Of a stretch of 64,000 nt of DNA, positions 20,093-35,000 are shown piece after piece. The stretch is from Gymnothorax reevesii (lineage: Eukaryota > Chordata > Actinopteri > Anguilliformes > Muraenidae): positions 5,201,501 to 5,265,500 of the forward strand of contig CM056574.1 in NCBI GenBank assembly GCA_029721435.1, given 5' to 3'. Positions within the stretch are counted from its first letter, which is position 1. The number at the start of each line of letters is the position of its first letter. Under the pieces are notes generated by a model. It saw nothing but the letters and a program-made list of their open reading frames with translations. It was not told the origin of the DNA and made no database searches. The translations under genes and the position numbers were made by a program.

Positions 20093-23000
20093 GTAGGTCT
20101 ATTTATGGCTTACAGTATATACCCTAACCCAGGCAGGACTGACTATCCAGACTACTGTGAGTTTTCCCAGTGGGGCATTACATTTTTCAGAATTTCATAG
20201 CATCTGTTCTTAGTACTATGAGAGTAATTTACCAGGTAGTCGTTCAAGATCTCTTTCATGCACAAGAACTGGCCAAAATGGCGACATCTGGAAAGAAACA
20301 GACACAAACACAGACCTTACATGAAAGGAAAAGTCTTAGAGGAAAGTATTCTTGCTGGAGCAGACAGGACTGGGTGGGATTTGGGGTTGGTTTAGAGGGT
20401 AGAGTAAAAGAGATGGGAAAGTTAGAAGGATGGGTAGAGTAAGAGAGATAGATAACTCAGAGGGACGGGTACAGTAAGAAAGATGAGTTTGAGGGATGGA
20501 TAGTGTATGACAGATGGGTAAGTTAAAGGGATGGGTAGAGTAAGAGAGATGAGTAAGTTAAAGGGATGGGTAGAGTAAGAGAGATGAGTAAGTTGAAGGG
20601 ATGGGTTGAGTAAGAGGGATGAGTAAGTTAGAGGGATGGGTTGATTAAGAGAGATGAGTAGTTAGAGGGATGGGTAGAGTAAGAGAGATGAGTAAGTTAG
20701 AGGGATGGGTAGAGTAAGAGAGATGGGTAAGTTAGAGGGATGGGTAGAGTAAGAGAGATGGGTAAGTTAAAGGGATGGGTTGAGTAAGAGGGATGAGTAA
20801 GTTAGAGGGATGGGTAGAGTAAGAGAGATGAGTAAGTTAGAGGGATGGGTAGAGTAAGAGAGATGAGTAAGTTAAAGGGATGGGTAGAGTAAGAGAGATG
20901 AGTAAGTTAGAGGGATGGGTAGAGTAAGAGAGATGGGTAAGTTAGAGGGATGGGTTGAGTAAGAGGGATGAGTAAGTTAGAGGGATGGGTAGAGTAAGAG
21001 AGATGAGTAAGTTAGAGGGATGGGTAGAGTAAGAGAGATGATTAAGTTAGAGGGATGGGTGGAGTAAGAGAGATGGGTAAGTTGAAGGGATGGGTAGAGT
21101 AAGAGAGATGAGTAAGTTAGAGGGATGGGTAGAGGAAGAGAGAGGGGTAAGGTAGAGGGATGGGTTGAGTAAGAGGGATGAGTAAGTTAGAGGGATGGGT
21201 AGAGTAAGAGAGATGATTAAGTTAGAGGGATGGGTGGAGTAAGAGAGATGAGTAAGTTAGAGGGATGGGTGGAGTAAGAGAGATGGGTAAGTTAAAGGGA
21301 TGGGTTGAGTAAGAGGGATGAGTAAGTTAGATGGATGGGTAGAGTAAGAGTGATGAGTAAGTTAAAGGTATGGGTAGAGTAAGAGAGATGAGTAAGTTAA
21401 AGGGATGGGTTGAGTAAGAGGGATGAGTAAGTTAGAGGGATGGGTGGAGTAAGAGAGATGGGTAAGTTACCTTACCTTGTCTATGTTGAATAACGGTAGT
21501 CTACCCACATTGAAAAACATACAAAAAGTGCTAGACATTCTGAACATCTCCGTTTCATCGAAATTCCTCTTTTAAAAATGACCACCAGAAAACGGGCAAA
21601 TCTGAACAACGGATACCTATGATGTCACATGTATCTCACTGCCCCCCCCCCCCCCCACTCTCATTCTGTTTCCTTACCTTCAAAATAATTAGCTTATGTC
21701 TGGTGCTACGTAGCGGAGCAGTTCCGACTTTGCATCTACTTCAACAACCAGTACAAACTGTAAGTATCACATGGTTGTTAGATTGTTTTTAAAATGTTAA
21801 AAATAGAATATATTCGTTTTGCTTGTTTAGCCAACTTTGTATGACGTGATTATCACTCAACAAGAGCTTTGAAATGAGATCTGAAATAAATCCATGAAGA
21901 TTACTCTCGTAACGTCTCGTTTTCAGGAGTGTTGCCACGTCTCACACTCGTCCCCAGGGTACAAGAGATGCTTGCTGTCAGACAAAGCCAAAGCAAAGCC
22001 GATCAGCATCAAGTGCTTGCATTTCTTAATGAGGTTGTCAGTTAAACCCGAAAGGTCACCAAATAGTTGCAAAACAACACGTTCAAAATCCCCCACCCTA
22101 ACAAAGCTTTTTTAGAGAGATTTTTAGGAAGCTTGAGCTTTAAAGCCGGATATGGAAGTGAAAGTAAGTAGTTTGACAGTTTTCTTTGAAGCTGATTCCA
22201 GGCCGCAGAAGCAGGGAACCTGAAGGCTAAATTTTCCAACACAGTTTAGATTCTGGGACGGATTTGATTGCTCAAAAGTCTGGAGCCACTCTCATTTCAA
22301 TATTTCTACATTACAAAATCAAGGAGAATTAAACAGTCCTTGATTTTTTTTTTTCTACTAAATGTTGATAACTTGCCTTATTCAGTTCTATGCAAAAATC
22401 TTCAGCACATTCAAATTTGCTTGCAAAAATTATGAAATTAAAATTTCTAATAACTGAGAAATGTAATAAACAGAGGTGTAAACTGTTAAAAACTACGAAA
22501 TCAATATATGGTGTGACTACCCTTTGCCAAAAAATTTGGGACACAGTCCTGTTGCACTATGGTTTTATAAGATGATTTGCTTTTTGCTTGGTCCAAGCAG
22601 ATCGGAGAACTTGCCATCGTTCTTCTGCAGACTTACTGTCTCAATTTTGTCTGTCCTTCCAAGAAATTACAAGCAGCCGTGATGATGTTGACATCAAGGC
22701 TCTATCAAGACTATAGCATCAGTATCGACTATTTTTAATTCAATACAAACATTTATTTCTGAAACTTTTCTTTAAATTCGCGTTTGTAATTTCAAATTTT
22801 CTTCTTATCTTCAGGAACTCTTGGAATCAAAAAGTAAACAGTAATACAGATTTAATCAAATACAGATTTAAATTTTAAAAAGTGCAGTATGCCCAGGACC
22901 TTCGCACAGTACTGTATATCTGAAAAAGAGGTTTGGTGCTCTTGTGTGATGCTAATAAAGTCCTTCATCAGAGCATCTATATATTTTTAAGTTTTACGGA

Positions 23001-26000
23001 ATGTCACAGCTTACATGCATTACGGTTAATTGGGTGAGTGTTTTCAGACCTGCACCAGGTACTCTTTGAATCACATCAGTGTCTAACAGAGACTTCTCAT
23101 GGTCCACGATGTTTTGGGTGGTTTTGCTTCAGTTTGTAAATTCACTACCCTTACAAAAGGAATGATGAATGTTTTGACCGACACCGTCTTCACTCTCCAG
23201 GTCTTTCTCATTACTGTAAACACATAAAAAAACACCACACAATCACTGTCTTTCACATAATTAGCCACTGAAATTTTTCAAAAACTCTCCAGGTTTACAT
23301 GCATGGCTGCACTTCTTAATTCCAAAGCACCTCTTTGGAAACTTTGGAATCATTTGGCTAGAAAGGGAAAAGAAACTCCCCTAGGCTAGCACTTACCGCT
23401 TTGATTGTCATTAGTTCTACAGCTGCTGTTGATTAGCTGCTACCCGCGACACATTCCGTCTCAGCCAATGCTAACTGTTCCTCTGCTACCGCTGCCGATA
23501 GATTGACATTAGCTACTACTTAGCTGTGCTCCTCCGCTGCAAATAATTGAGCCGAAGCCTCTGTTGATGGGGTAACGTCAGTTGCTGAGGAATTTTGTCT
23601 CACTGAGCCCCTGAACCAGGAACAGTTCACAAAATATTGATTTTACAAAGGGATAATACTGTATATATTTATCATTGATTGCAGGGACCAGAAGTGGTGG
23701 TATGTCATGTGAAGAAAAATAAAATAAAACAAAATCTGAAAATGTAGCATACTTGTGCCACGTGAGGGGTGAGGTAATGGTCCCTTTGAGATGAATATGC
23801 AGCTGTACCCCCAATGACAGACTGCAAGAGACCCACTGAGGCTATCCTGGCTTGTCACACTTCCTAAAAGAGTTCACTTAAAATGTGCATTTTCACCTCT
23901 GCATGAGGTTTGGTCAGTGATTTTCTAATTCTGTCCTTGAGTGCCACTGAGTACGTTAGTTCTCAAAATGTAAAATGGTTGCAACCTGGCCTGAAATCTC
24001 GGCACTACAGCACTTTGGTCCCATGGATGGCATGGAAGATGTTAAGGGAGGCAACGAAAAATCCAAAGAACCTGGTTCAGGAAGTGCAAAGATTGGGTGC
24101 ACCCGGAAGTCACTAAATCTCAAGAACAACCATGAGGTGCCAACTCCATACAAACAAACTAGGGTTTCCAACGCACATGATACAAAAAAAAAAACAGTAA
24201 CAGTAATGACCTGGAATTTGTCAAAGGGCATTGGAATTACTCTCTCCTCAAAAGATCCTATGCCTGTGATCAGAAATGATCAAGAGTCAAGCTTTTACCC
24301 ACAATACAACACTTGTGTGCTTGAAGCACCTCATATCGAGAGTCAAATGTGGAAGCTGCTCAGACCAAGAGTACAGTGTGGAAGTAGACCAGTAATGTTC
24401 AGGAGATGCTTTGCTGGCAATGGTCCAGGGGCAATGACATATGGGGATATTTTGGTTTAAAATCCATCACAAATTATCCAAAATTATAGGAAGGAATTCA
24501 GGGCCATCATCTTATTCTGGGGTTTTTGTACAAAAAGTAGTCCAGGTATACCAATTTTCTCACCCTGTTTTTGCATAAATTGATTTTATTTGAAAAATAT
24601 GGGACTGATTCTTTTCAAATTAATATTAATGAAGCACAATTTTCTACAAGTTAGAAAATAAAGTCTATTGAAAATGGCACAATTTAATAATTTGGGGCAT
24701 GTTTTGTGTTTATCTGTTGTGGTACAGTATGTTTATATCTGAGTCACATATTTACATTTTTGTTAATTGTGCCATTTCATTATTCACCTTAAAGAAACCC
24801 TGTGGATTCACTTATATGTTATTATTGATTTTTTTTTCATTTATTTTATTATAACTATTATTCATCTCTTCATTTATGATAAACCTCAGAGACTACTGTT
24901 TTCTGTTGGAGATCTATTATTTTTGGATCAGTGTTAAATGGGATTGCTCAGAGTTTTACTTCATGCAGTTGTCTGGGCATTTGGTAATCCTGCTTCATGG
25001 AACTGGCCCTGGGACTCAAAAAAACGAGTACCCAAAATAAAATAAAAAACCAAAATGCTGAGGCAGCAAAACATCTGAGATGTTGCCAAAGATTCCTCCA
25101 AGTAAATAAATGATAGCAAAGACAATAGCCCCCTAATATGTTTGTCACAGTCCTCGTGTGAATTCCCTCCATTTCTTATCCTATTCACAAACTTGCTTGT
25201 CTATTAGACGTATGTCTCCTTTGGTTTACATCACGCATGTTTTACCTTCCCTTACTTCCTGCTGGGCCTGTGGCGTGTATTTAAACCCCCTGCTCTGTGT
25301 TGCAAGTTGCTGGATTGTAATTTGCTACTTGTGCTTACCACTAGTCAGTATTCTCAGTGGAGAAGCTTTGTCTTTATTAATGGTAACATCATCTTTAATG
25401 ACGGCAATTCCCGGAAGCTTTCTTCTTTACTCAGTTAACTCAAACAAGCTTCCAAGCCTACTCGGGGTCCAGGATTGGGACCTCCTTCATGTTAACCTAG
25501 TTCAAATCAGTTCATTTGTCCAATTTAATTTGAATACGTTCCTAAGCCTTATCAGGGTCCAGAATTGGGAGTGCATTCTTGTTAACCCTTCCAAGTCTTT
25601 TCCACTGTCCATTTTATTCAGGATTCCTTGCTTCAATAAATCTTGTTTCCTAATACAAACAAACTGTAAACAGATCAATCAAAACACTGGCCATCACGGA
25701 ATAACATTTGTTGGCTGCCTGAGGTAGATTTTCTGTGTGTTATAGACACCCCATCATTTACATAAACTTTATCAAGGCAATATACTCTCAGCCGCGGTGA
25801 CTTGATGAAAATTTCAATAGTCTGCCCAGTTTGGCAAATTGATTCTGAGGCCTGGACTACACGTACCTGGATATTTTTTTAAGTGGATATTTTCTTCCTC
25901 GTTTAAAAAAAAAACTGTATCCACGCCACAGAAATATCTCTGTCCACACGAAGAGGCAAAACTGAAAACAATCGCCTCTGAAGCCTGCAATGCCAGGGTT

Positions 26001-29000
26001 CCAGACTAACTTTTTGCTTTGGTTGCACTGGTGCGCCTAACCTTTTTTTTGTAGGTGCACCAACACAAAAATTAGGTCCACCCAAATTTTTCATTGCGTC
26101 GCCTTTAACGCCATAATGTCATCTTTTTATCGCTCTCCGTAACTTTCATATAATGTGAATGATTTTTAAACAAGAGTAAGGTGTAGAGAAATGCTTGTCT
26201 TTATTCCATTGAACTGCTCTCACGAAAAGCACAATTATATGTAAAAATAAAAATAAAGTGCTCCACTGAGCTGAAATTGAACATTTCAAACTGAAACACT
26301 AAGCAAAATAAAATGTTTCCAAATAAAAGTGCTTGTGCTTAAATTGCTTCGTGGAACTGAAATTGAACATTTCAAACTCAAACATTTCAAGTAAAATAAA
26401 ACATTTCAAAATTAAACGGGCAACTGTTTAGTTTCACTGAACTGAGACCTTACATCATGTGTCAATCTTATAGCAGGTCTCCCCTTGCTGTCACATGCCC
26501 CTCAGATGGTTAACTGCAGCACCAACAGCACCTAGAGCAACCGTTTTCCCCAACCAATCTGCACTCTGATGCCCAAGTGCAGAAAATGCTTGCTTTGTGA
26601 CAGCATAAATTCCCAAAGAAAAAAAGATCATGCAGGTCACTAGCTTGTAATTTGCAAAGGGAAAACTGTTCATGTGATCTTAGCCTCTTATCTTTTTACT
26701 TATTCCTTTTTAATAATGATATTTTTATATCTATTATTTAAATATTTTTTAATTATAATATTTAGGACTATAAAATTTTGCGGAACAAGCACAGAGAATT
26801 GGGTTGCACTAAACTTCCGTTCAGAACAATTATTAGTCCTGACCTGTTCCTAATTGGGGAGAACAAGCCGCACCTGTTGACTGTGGAGTGCTCTCGGAGT
26901 GAACCTTCTTTTAATTATGAAAATGACTGGGAACAGGTCAGGACAAATAATTGTTTTAAACGGAAGTTTTCTGCAACCCAATTCTCTGTTCGTGTTCCAC
27001 AACTGGACTGAATTTACCCCATGATTTAATCGCTGTTAGATCGCATGCGGAGAGAAACCGTGTCTTCGGTTGCCAATTACGACAATCGGAAAACACGTCA
27101 ATAAATGAAAATGATTGAGAACTACTAATTGCAGTCAAAAAGCCAGCACCCCCGCTGGCTACGCCACTGGATCACACACTGCTTGGTAGAGACGTCTGTG
27201 TCGCTGTCAGTCATGAAGGACATGTATGTGGCGTTTCCGATGTCCGCAGCTGTATTTCGCTTTAAGGTGTCAGTTATTACCTCAATGAATTGGGCACATG
27301 CCATATCATTGCAATACGTCGGTTTTACGTTTAATCCATTTTTCTTCAGCAACTCCTCTTTGGCAATGTTGTATGCAACATTCTTCAGTGGACCTGATTA
27401 CCCTCTGCCACTGAAATGCAGCTGGAAGAAGGGCCACTTTCTGTGCGCACTTGTCACTGCACAACGTGTGTTTTTAGACATGTTATGTTTTTTTTTAAAA
27501 GTTTCGATACGAACCGTTGTTGACCCGCTCGCGAATGCAATATTTCCGGCCATATTCTGACCGCACTCCTGACAGCACAGTTACGTCCTTTGTTGTACTT
27601 CAGCCAGGGAAATTGTTTCAGCCAGTCCTTTCTGAAGGAATATATTTCATCCTTTTAAATTTGGGTCTCAGAACCGGGCTCTATCCCACACTCGGTTGAC
27701 ACCTCCTCTGGTTCCGAATCTGATGCTGTCGCCGTAGGACCGGGGCTTGGCATCTCACCAGGGAGCGGCTCCGTTTCTTGACGGGATGGACACTCGGTAG
27801 TGGGGATGGATGGGATTATAGTAGTAGGGCTGGTTGTAGGCTTAGTTTTCTTAATGAAAAAACTTTCAATATTTCGGCCTCTCTTTTTTTCCTTCGTTTT
27901 GTTGCGTTTAGTTTATTTTTTCGATTCAGTTAGTCAGCCACTCTGGCGCTCAGGTCGCGCGCAACTTTTAACACACACAACTTACAGGACCAATCAGAGG
28001 CAAAGACCCGCCCGAGCTCTGTCTCTTATTGGTTTAGAACACGGAATGATCCTACCTTGATGAGTGTGTGAGTTCGGTCACAGGAGAACACAGAGCGATG
28101 ATGCGCCTGCGAATTAAATTTAAGTTTTAACCTGAGCATCATCAGGTGCACCAGTGCGACCTAGCAAAATTATTAGTCGCACTCTTAAAAATTTTGGTCG
28201 CATGTGCGACCAAATTGGTCGCTCTCTGGAGCCCTGAAAGCCATGCCCGACCGATAGGTAGCAATTAGCAAAATGTGAAATACCTCAGAAGAAGAACATT
28301 ATGAGCATGCACAGTGAATCGGCGGCAGTTAAGAAATGGCCAGAGACGTTATGGCAAAGAAAACCGATTCTTTTGTGTGGACTGACGACGAAGTGGAGTT
28401 ATTGCTTCGTATAACATTACAATATAAAAACAAAGAGGCGCAAGAAAATGTTGACTGGGAGTCATGTTACACAAAATACCCAGACATCTTGGAGGAGTTT
28501 TTGGACGTGTAAGTGTATATGTCCGCCATTGTTGTTCTTGGCAACCGTTTTGCGCATGTGCGAAGGGCTTGTCGCTAGGCGGCTGACGTCATCGCGTCAA
28601 CACCAGATCCGTTTAACCCATGGACCTATAAAACATCCTTGGCTGCGCCACTGAGCAATTTCCATTGAAATGAATGGGCGGCCATTTTCCAATTGTATAT
28701 CCAGTGAAATATAAAACATCCTTGGTTTAACCTCGCTACAGGGATCCACTGAATCGGATATTTTTTTATTTCTCCACTTTTTTATCCGTTTAAAAAAATA
28801 TCCGTTTATGTGGGTGAAATCGCCATGTTCGTGTGGTTGAGAGGCCCAATAGGACAGAAAAATGTGCGTATAGGAATATATTGTATTCCTGTAGTCCAGG
28901 CCTGAATATACTGAACCAAGTTGGACTACACTTCCTGGAGCAACTTCGATAGAGGAAGTTGAATTTGATATTTACTAGAAAATGTGCAAGCTATCAGGGT

Positions 29001-32000
29001 AAAAAAACATTATTTGATCATACATGGAACAAGACTACACTTGAACTCAACTGTAGGGATAAGTATGTACATAGTCAATTTTGTGTACACAGACCTGAAT
29101 TTCAGCAAGGATCAGATTTAATTTGATATTGCTGAAAAACAAAAAATAACATTTTTCCAGGTTTTTCATATGTTGTAGATACCTCATCAGGGTACAATTT
29201 GGTGTTAAAAAAAAATTCAAAGTCACGAGACCCTCAAGGTCAATTTTGTGGTCAAAATATAGGTCAATTATTCATCACACCCAGAGTTAACAGAATGAGT
29301 TTAAAAAATGGCAGATTCCAACAATACCTTGCTTGTCAAAATCGGTCAAGTACTTTTAGAGATATGGCCATTTGAATTTTGGCGGACACGGCCATTTTTC
29401 GCGAAATATTGAAAAAAAAACACAAGGCCGTAACTTTGCACTGGAAGGTCCAATTGAGTTGAAATTTGAGATTTACGCGTTTGGGGCCATAGCCAAGTGG
29501 TATACCAAATTTAAAGAAAATCAATACAAGTGAGGTGTAGAATCCCTGTTTTTGGGTGATTTGACATGGAATGACCCAGTTGTTAGTGGTGAAGCTGGCC
29601 TTCGAGGAGTGGGGGCATTGGCCACGGGGGTCCAGGCATCCGTTCCTCTTCTATACGTACAACTTCAATGTGGAGTACTTCTCCATGGCTAAGAGGCTGA
29701 ATTCCAGGCAAGCACATTACTGCCTTCTTTGCAAATTCAATTTCCTCTTAATATTCAGACATGCCACGAAGAACATTACACTTGACTCTTAGTCATGACT
29801 ATATTCCTCCATGCCCAAACACCCACTTGATTCCATTCTCCCAGGTAACTGTCCCCTGGCTGTCACCAAGTTGTAGGTGGAAAGTGGTGTCGAAGAGGCA
29901 TTGCAGTTTTGTCCCTCGCCAGCGGATACTCCCCAAACTGACTCTTTGTCCCCGAGAGAGCAAGAGGCAAGCTCCTAGCCTGGGGCCAAGCCTTTCAGCT
30001 GGCTTGCCATCCCAGACTCTCTGACACCCTCAACCTGGCTTGTCAGTGCTTCTGGTGTCTCATCATCTACCAGGATACCCAGTCATTCATGTGGATACCC
30101 AGCCTGAGCGGTGTGTGCCCTCTCCAATTCAAGTAACTAATGACCCTGTCATCTGCTGCAGCCCGTGGAAGTTCCCAACTGACTGTGGGCATTTATCACC
30201 GTAAATCTCCTCATAGAGCTACATCCATCCAGTGGGAATATGGTCATTCCTACCATTGTTGGCCATTTCTAAAAATAAGCCCTCATTGTGCCATTAGCTA
30301 AGCTGCCCACTGCCAAGGAAACTGCTAGCCTACTTCTTCAAGATGTTGTTCACCCTCACGGTGTGCCTCGGTCAGGTGGTCTCAGACCATGACTCCCAGT
30401 TTTCTGGCAATTTCTGGAAGGCCTTTTGTACCCTGGTCGGCGCTACGTAGTGCTTCTCCTTGGGGTTCCAGCCAGAAACCGACAGAGAGGTGAAGATGCT
30501 GAACCAGGAACTGGAAAAAAACTCCTTGCTGCCTGTCTGAAGGTCACCCTGCCTGATGGTCTCATCTGATAACCTGGGTGGAGTTGTCTCATAGTTTGTT
30601 CCCAGTGGATGGATTGAGCATGTCTTCTTTTCAGTGTTGCCTGGGTTGCCTTTATTCCAGTCTGAGGAGAGAAGTGGCGGTTCCCTCTGCTCATGTCCCA
30701 GTTGGCTTCACCTGCCGGGGATGGAAAAGAATATGTGTTTTGCTACTTACACTCTCACCACCTTGCAGAAGCAGGGGAACTGTCATTGCAGGCAAGTGCC
30801 TGTCTACTATGTTGGGCAGATGATGTGGCTGCCCACAAAGCATGTCCCTCTCCGGGAGACGTCAAAGACGCTCTCCCCCTGGTTCATTGGCCTATTCACC
30901 CTTTGAAGAATCCTGTCTGCATCCACTGTCAGGCTCCTCCTCCCCCATTCCCCCCATATCATTCACCCTGTGTTGCCTTGAGAATTAAACCTGTGCCTTT
31001 GCCTCCCTACAGTTATCCCTTCTGCTGCCCGCCTCCCCCAGGCTTATCGACGGTGGCTCAGTGTGTGTTCTTAATGTTGTAGCATCTCTGGGTTCTCTCT
31101 GCAGGGTTCTCCTTGGGTTCCACTGTCCAATCTGAGACGAAGGGGATCTGGATGTGGTGTGTACCCCACCCCCGCAGAGCTGACCAAACTCTGGTGCTGC
31201 TGGACACTGAGGGTCTGGGGGATGTGGAGAAGGTAAGCCACGCCCACTTGGATCTCATCATCACCCCCCTGTATGAGATATACACCCTACTCTTTTTGAA
31301 CTATCAGCAATTATATTATACCATCACAAAAACATATTTTTGCAAGGAGTTCAGGACAAACTTTACGTTTCTCACTCTTTAACATGAATTTGGATTAATC
31401 CTAGCTGTATATTGTACATAAGAGAATTGGCTGACAGGAGGTGCTACAATTATTGAAAATGAACACTTACTACAACCGCATTTCCAGTATCAAGTTGGGA
31501 CGCTGTGCAAAATTTAAATTAAAACAGGATGCAATTATTTGCCAATCACTTAAACCCTTATATTTGAATGAAAATAGTAAAGACAACATGTCAAATGTTG
31601 AAAATGGGGAATTTTATTGTTCTTAGAAAAATATCAGCTCATTTTTAGTTTGAAACCAGCAACATATTGCAAAAAAGTTGGGACGAGGCAACATAAAGAC
31701 TGGAAAAGTTGTGTGATTCTAAAAAAATATATCTGATGGAACATTTCACAGCCAAATAGGTTAATTGGCAACAGGTCAGTAAAATGATTGGGTATAAAAA
31801 GTCTCTTAGAAGTACAGTTGGCAAGGGCTTCACCTCTCTGTAACAGACTGCTTCGGCAAATAGTTCAACAATTTTAAAAAATTGTTCTCAATGAATATTT
31901 GCAAAGAATTTGAGGATTTCATTCTCGATGGTTTATGATCTCATGAAATGATTCAGAGAATCTGGAGAAATCTGTGTACACAAGTGACAAGGCCAAAAAT

Positions 32001-35000
32001 GAGTGTCAAACTGCTGCAATTTTCAGGCCCTCAGACGGCACAACATTAAAAACGGACAGGATTCTGAAGAGGGAATCATTACTTGGGCTCAGGAACAACT
32101 CTGTAAACCATCGTTTGTACCCACAGTTTGTACCTGCATCCACAAACACAAGTTAAAACTCTGCCATATAAAGATTGAACCGTATATAAACAAGATCCAG
32201 AAACACTGCCTTCTTCCCTGGGCCTGAGCTCATTTAAGATGGACCGAGGCGACGTGGAAAACTGTCCTGTGGTCTGACTCATCAAAATGTGAAATTCTTT
32301 TTTTGAAATTATGGACGTCGTGTCCTCCAAGCTAAAGAAGTGACATATCCTACTTGTTATCAGCGCTTTGTTCAAAAGGCAGCATCCATGATAGTATGGG
32401 GTTGCACTCATACACATGGTATGGGTAACTTGCACATCTGTGAAGACACTATTAATGCTGAATAATATATGCAGGTTTAGGAGCAACCTTTTCTACCACC
32501 AAGATGTCTTATGCCAGGGAAGGCCTTGCTTATTTCAGCAAGACAAAGCTAAACACCACATTTTGTACATATAACAACAACATGCCTCCATGGTAAAAGA
32601 GTCTGGGTGCTCAACTGGCCTTCCTGCAGTTTTGACCTGTCATCCACTGAAAACATAAGGCGCATTATGAATTAAATAATATGACAAAGGAGGCCGTAAA
32701 TTGTTGAGCAGCTGAAATTCTACATAAAGAAAGAATGGGAAAACAGTTGCTTTCAAAACTACAGCGTTTGGTCTCTTCAGTCATTAAAAGAGGAGGTGAT
32801 GCAACACAGTGGTAAACATGCCCCTCTGCCAATTTGTTTGAGACATGTTGCTGGCATGAAATTCAAAATGAGCTTATATTTTTCAAAAATCATAACATTT
32901 CTTGGTTGCACCATCTGAAATGTTGTCTTTGTTCTACTTTTGTAAATCTAGAGTATAAATGATCTGTTTTTATTTACACGTTACTCAGCGTCCTAACTTT
33001 TTTTTTTTAGAAAAGGTGTTGTAAAAGTCTATCCCATCTAGATTAATAGTTACTTTGATGCTGAGGTCCACATTTATCGATGTATTAATTGCTTGAAGTT
33101 TAATGGTCAGTGAATGATTTAGGTATTTATGATTTAGAGTTTTGATGTTTAGTAATCCAGATTTATTTATTTATTGCTTTGACTCAGAAGTTCAGTTTAA
33201 CAGTCTATTACGTACAAAGAAGTTGTAGAATTTTCATTTCCAATAGTCCAATTATATTTGCCGGGAGGAGGGACTGGGGGAAATCGATACCAGCCGATTA
33301 ATCAGCTGTTGGCCTTTTCCTGCTCCAAACTATTGTCTTTGGCCCTTGAAAGTCCACAAACGACCTCTTAAATACTGAAATAAAATCTTGGAGGTGTGGT
33401 GGTGCAAGCAAGGAGGTTGTAAGATTGAGGTTCATTGAAGGCCTCTCTCCATTAGGCCGCAGTTATGAAGCTCAGTCTGTGCATTCACAGCTCGGTCAAG
33501 ACTCTTCACCACAGCTCATTTTTTATCAACTTTCTGCGGCAATCAGTCCTTAACCCTATAATGCCCCTTGTATCATATATGATACACCATATTTGAAGAG
33601 ACCATGTCCACCTGGTAAGATGCAACACAACCACGACTGCTCACTGTATCATATCTGATACACAGTGCTGCCACCTGGAGGGAAAAAGTGAGATTACAGG
33701 AGTCTCTCCTCTAGTCACTCACTTCAAGGTAGTAGCTCCCATGTGAATGGGAATTCATGAATTTCCTTGGACTTTGGCAGTGAAGTTCTGCATTCCAAGG
33801 TAAATATTACACAAAAACTTATTCTTATACATGTTAAGGAATAGCTATAGATAGTAGAGAGCATATAAATAATTTGAAATTTCGAGTGTTGAGTTCTGGA
33901 GGGGTGCTGACTTTTGGCTGTATCAGATATGATACTCCTGGAATTAGAAGAAGTTCTGTTCATGTATATTTTGCTGTCACAAAACCTAATGATGAACGGT
34001 GGATCTGAATACTACCCTTCAATACTTCAAAAATATTACTGGGTCATATTTTTGCTATGATGATGTCTGTGTCTGGGCATTATAGGGTTAATTGTGAATA
34101 AACTCTTGATCCCTTTGGGTTGCTGCTAATGATGTATGGATATCAATGGTGACGTCTAATATCGGTCCAATACTGACTCAAATAGCTGGATTGGGTATCA
34201 GTGATAATGGGCCGATCTGGTATCGGATACCATTATTTTAACAAATGTAAATTCATTATATTTAAATCTATTATTATGTTTTGTTTTACAGTGTTAGGGA
34301 AGCAATGTCAAGCCTGATGTTACTGTACTCGTGTAAGAATGATCCCAGTCTCTTAAACACAGTGATTCTTGCAGCTTATTAATTAAACACTGGTATTAGA
34401 TTGATACCTGGTGTCGGCCGATACTCACAGCTGCTATCGGGATCGGGACTGAATTAGTCAGATTTGTTCACCCCTAGTTGATGCTGCCATTAATTGACTG
34501 CCATATTGTATTCCATGGTTGATTTTTCACATTTTGTTTTTGTGAGTTTGGTATACCAGGATTGACAAAAACCACAGAGAGCCTGATGGCGCAGTGGGTA
34601 ACAGTCACCATTCAGTTGACATTTGACAGCTCATGCGTCTGTCATGCAGCTAAGATCCATTATGTGGTGACTAGAAATATGTCCTAATCCAGAAAAGTGT
34701 ATTTTTTCCATCAGGGGGATCAGAGAAACGACACTTGGATCTTCTCTCTGGCCCTTCTCCTGAGCAGCACATTTGTCTATAACAGCATGGGTACCATCAA
34801 CAATGAAGCACTGATGAGCTTACAGTATCCTTCCTGCCGAATGCATCTGTAAAGGCCAGTTTACACCAAAGATCCGTGACGAGATGAGCTGAAATGTGAA
34901 AAAAATGTGGTGGTCTGCAATGTTCTGGATCACGCTATCTTTACATTAATGCGACTACTGGAGACACGGCCGTTCCTCGAATTGATGAGGTGATCCTGTC

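Larger units (their letters stand above)
25994..28236 (-). mobile_element. hAT transposon relic
   Basis: The left end CAGGGTTCCAGA and the right end (minus strand CAGGGCTCCAGA) are 11/12 matching hAT-type termini. Both subterminal regions carry GGTGCACC-type motifs. The transposase N-terminal half is on the minus strand. No clear 8-bp target duplication was found. Confidence 0.7.
25852..28903. mobile_element. Outer TIR element hosting a hAT transposon
   Basis: GGCCTGGACTACA at 25,852 is inverted at 28,891-28,903 (TGTAGTCCAGGCC). TGA lies immediately outside each end. Subterminal blocks with GGATATTTTTTTAA and CGGATATTTTTTTA are also inverted. The space between is mostly a hAT element (25,994-28,236), and a SANT-like ORF (28,336-28,509) belongs to the outer element. 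PIF/Harbinger is the likely superfamily because those elements carry a Myb/SANT-like protein, but this is inference. Confidence 0.55.

Noticed and set aside
20405..21470. CRISPR-like array of short repeats
   Set aside because: The units are contiguous with no unique spacers; this is a eukaryotic minisatellite.
25158..25727. 189-codon ORF as a host gene
   Set aside because: It covers an LTR-like block with a poly(A) signal and a direct repeat at its edges, and has no domain.
32079..32486. 135-codon minus-strand ORF
   Set aside because: It is antisense to the Tc1-like element at 31,473-33,021 and matches nothing.
34581..34610. tRNA-derived SINE head (GGCGCAGTGGGTAACAG)
   Set aside because: Only an A-box-like phrase is present; no B box or tail was found.
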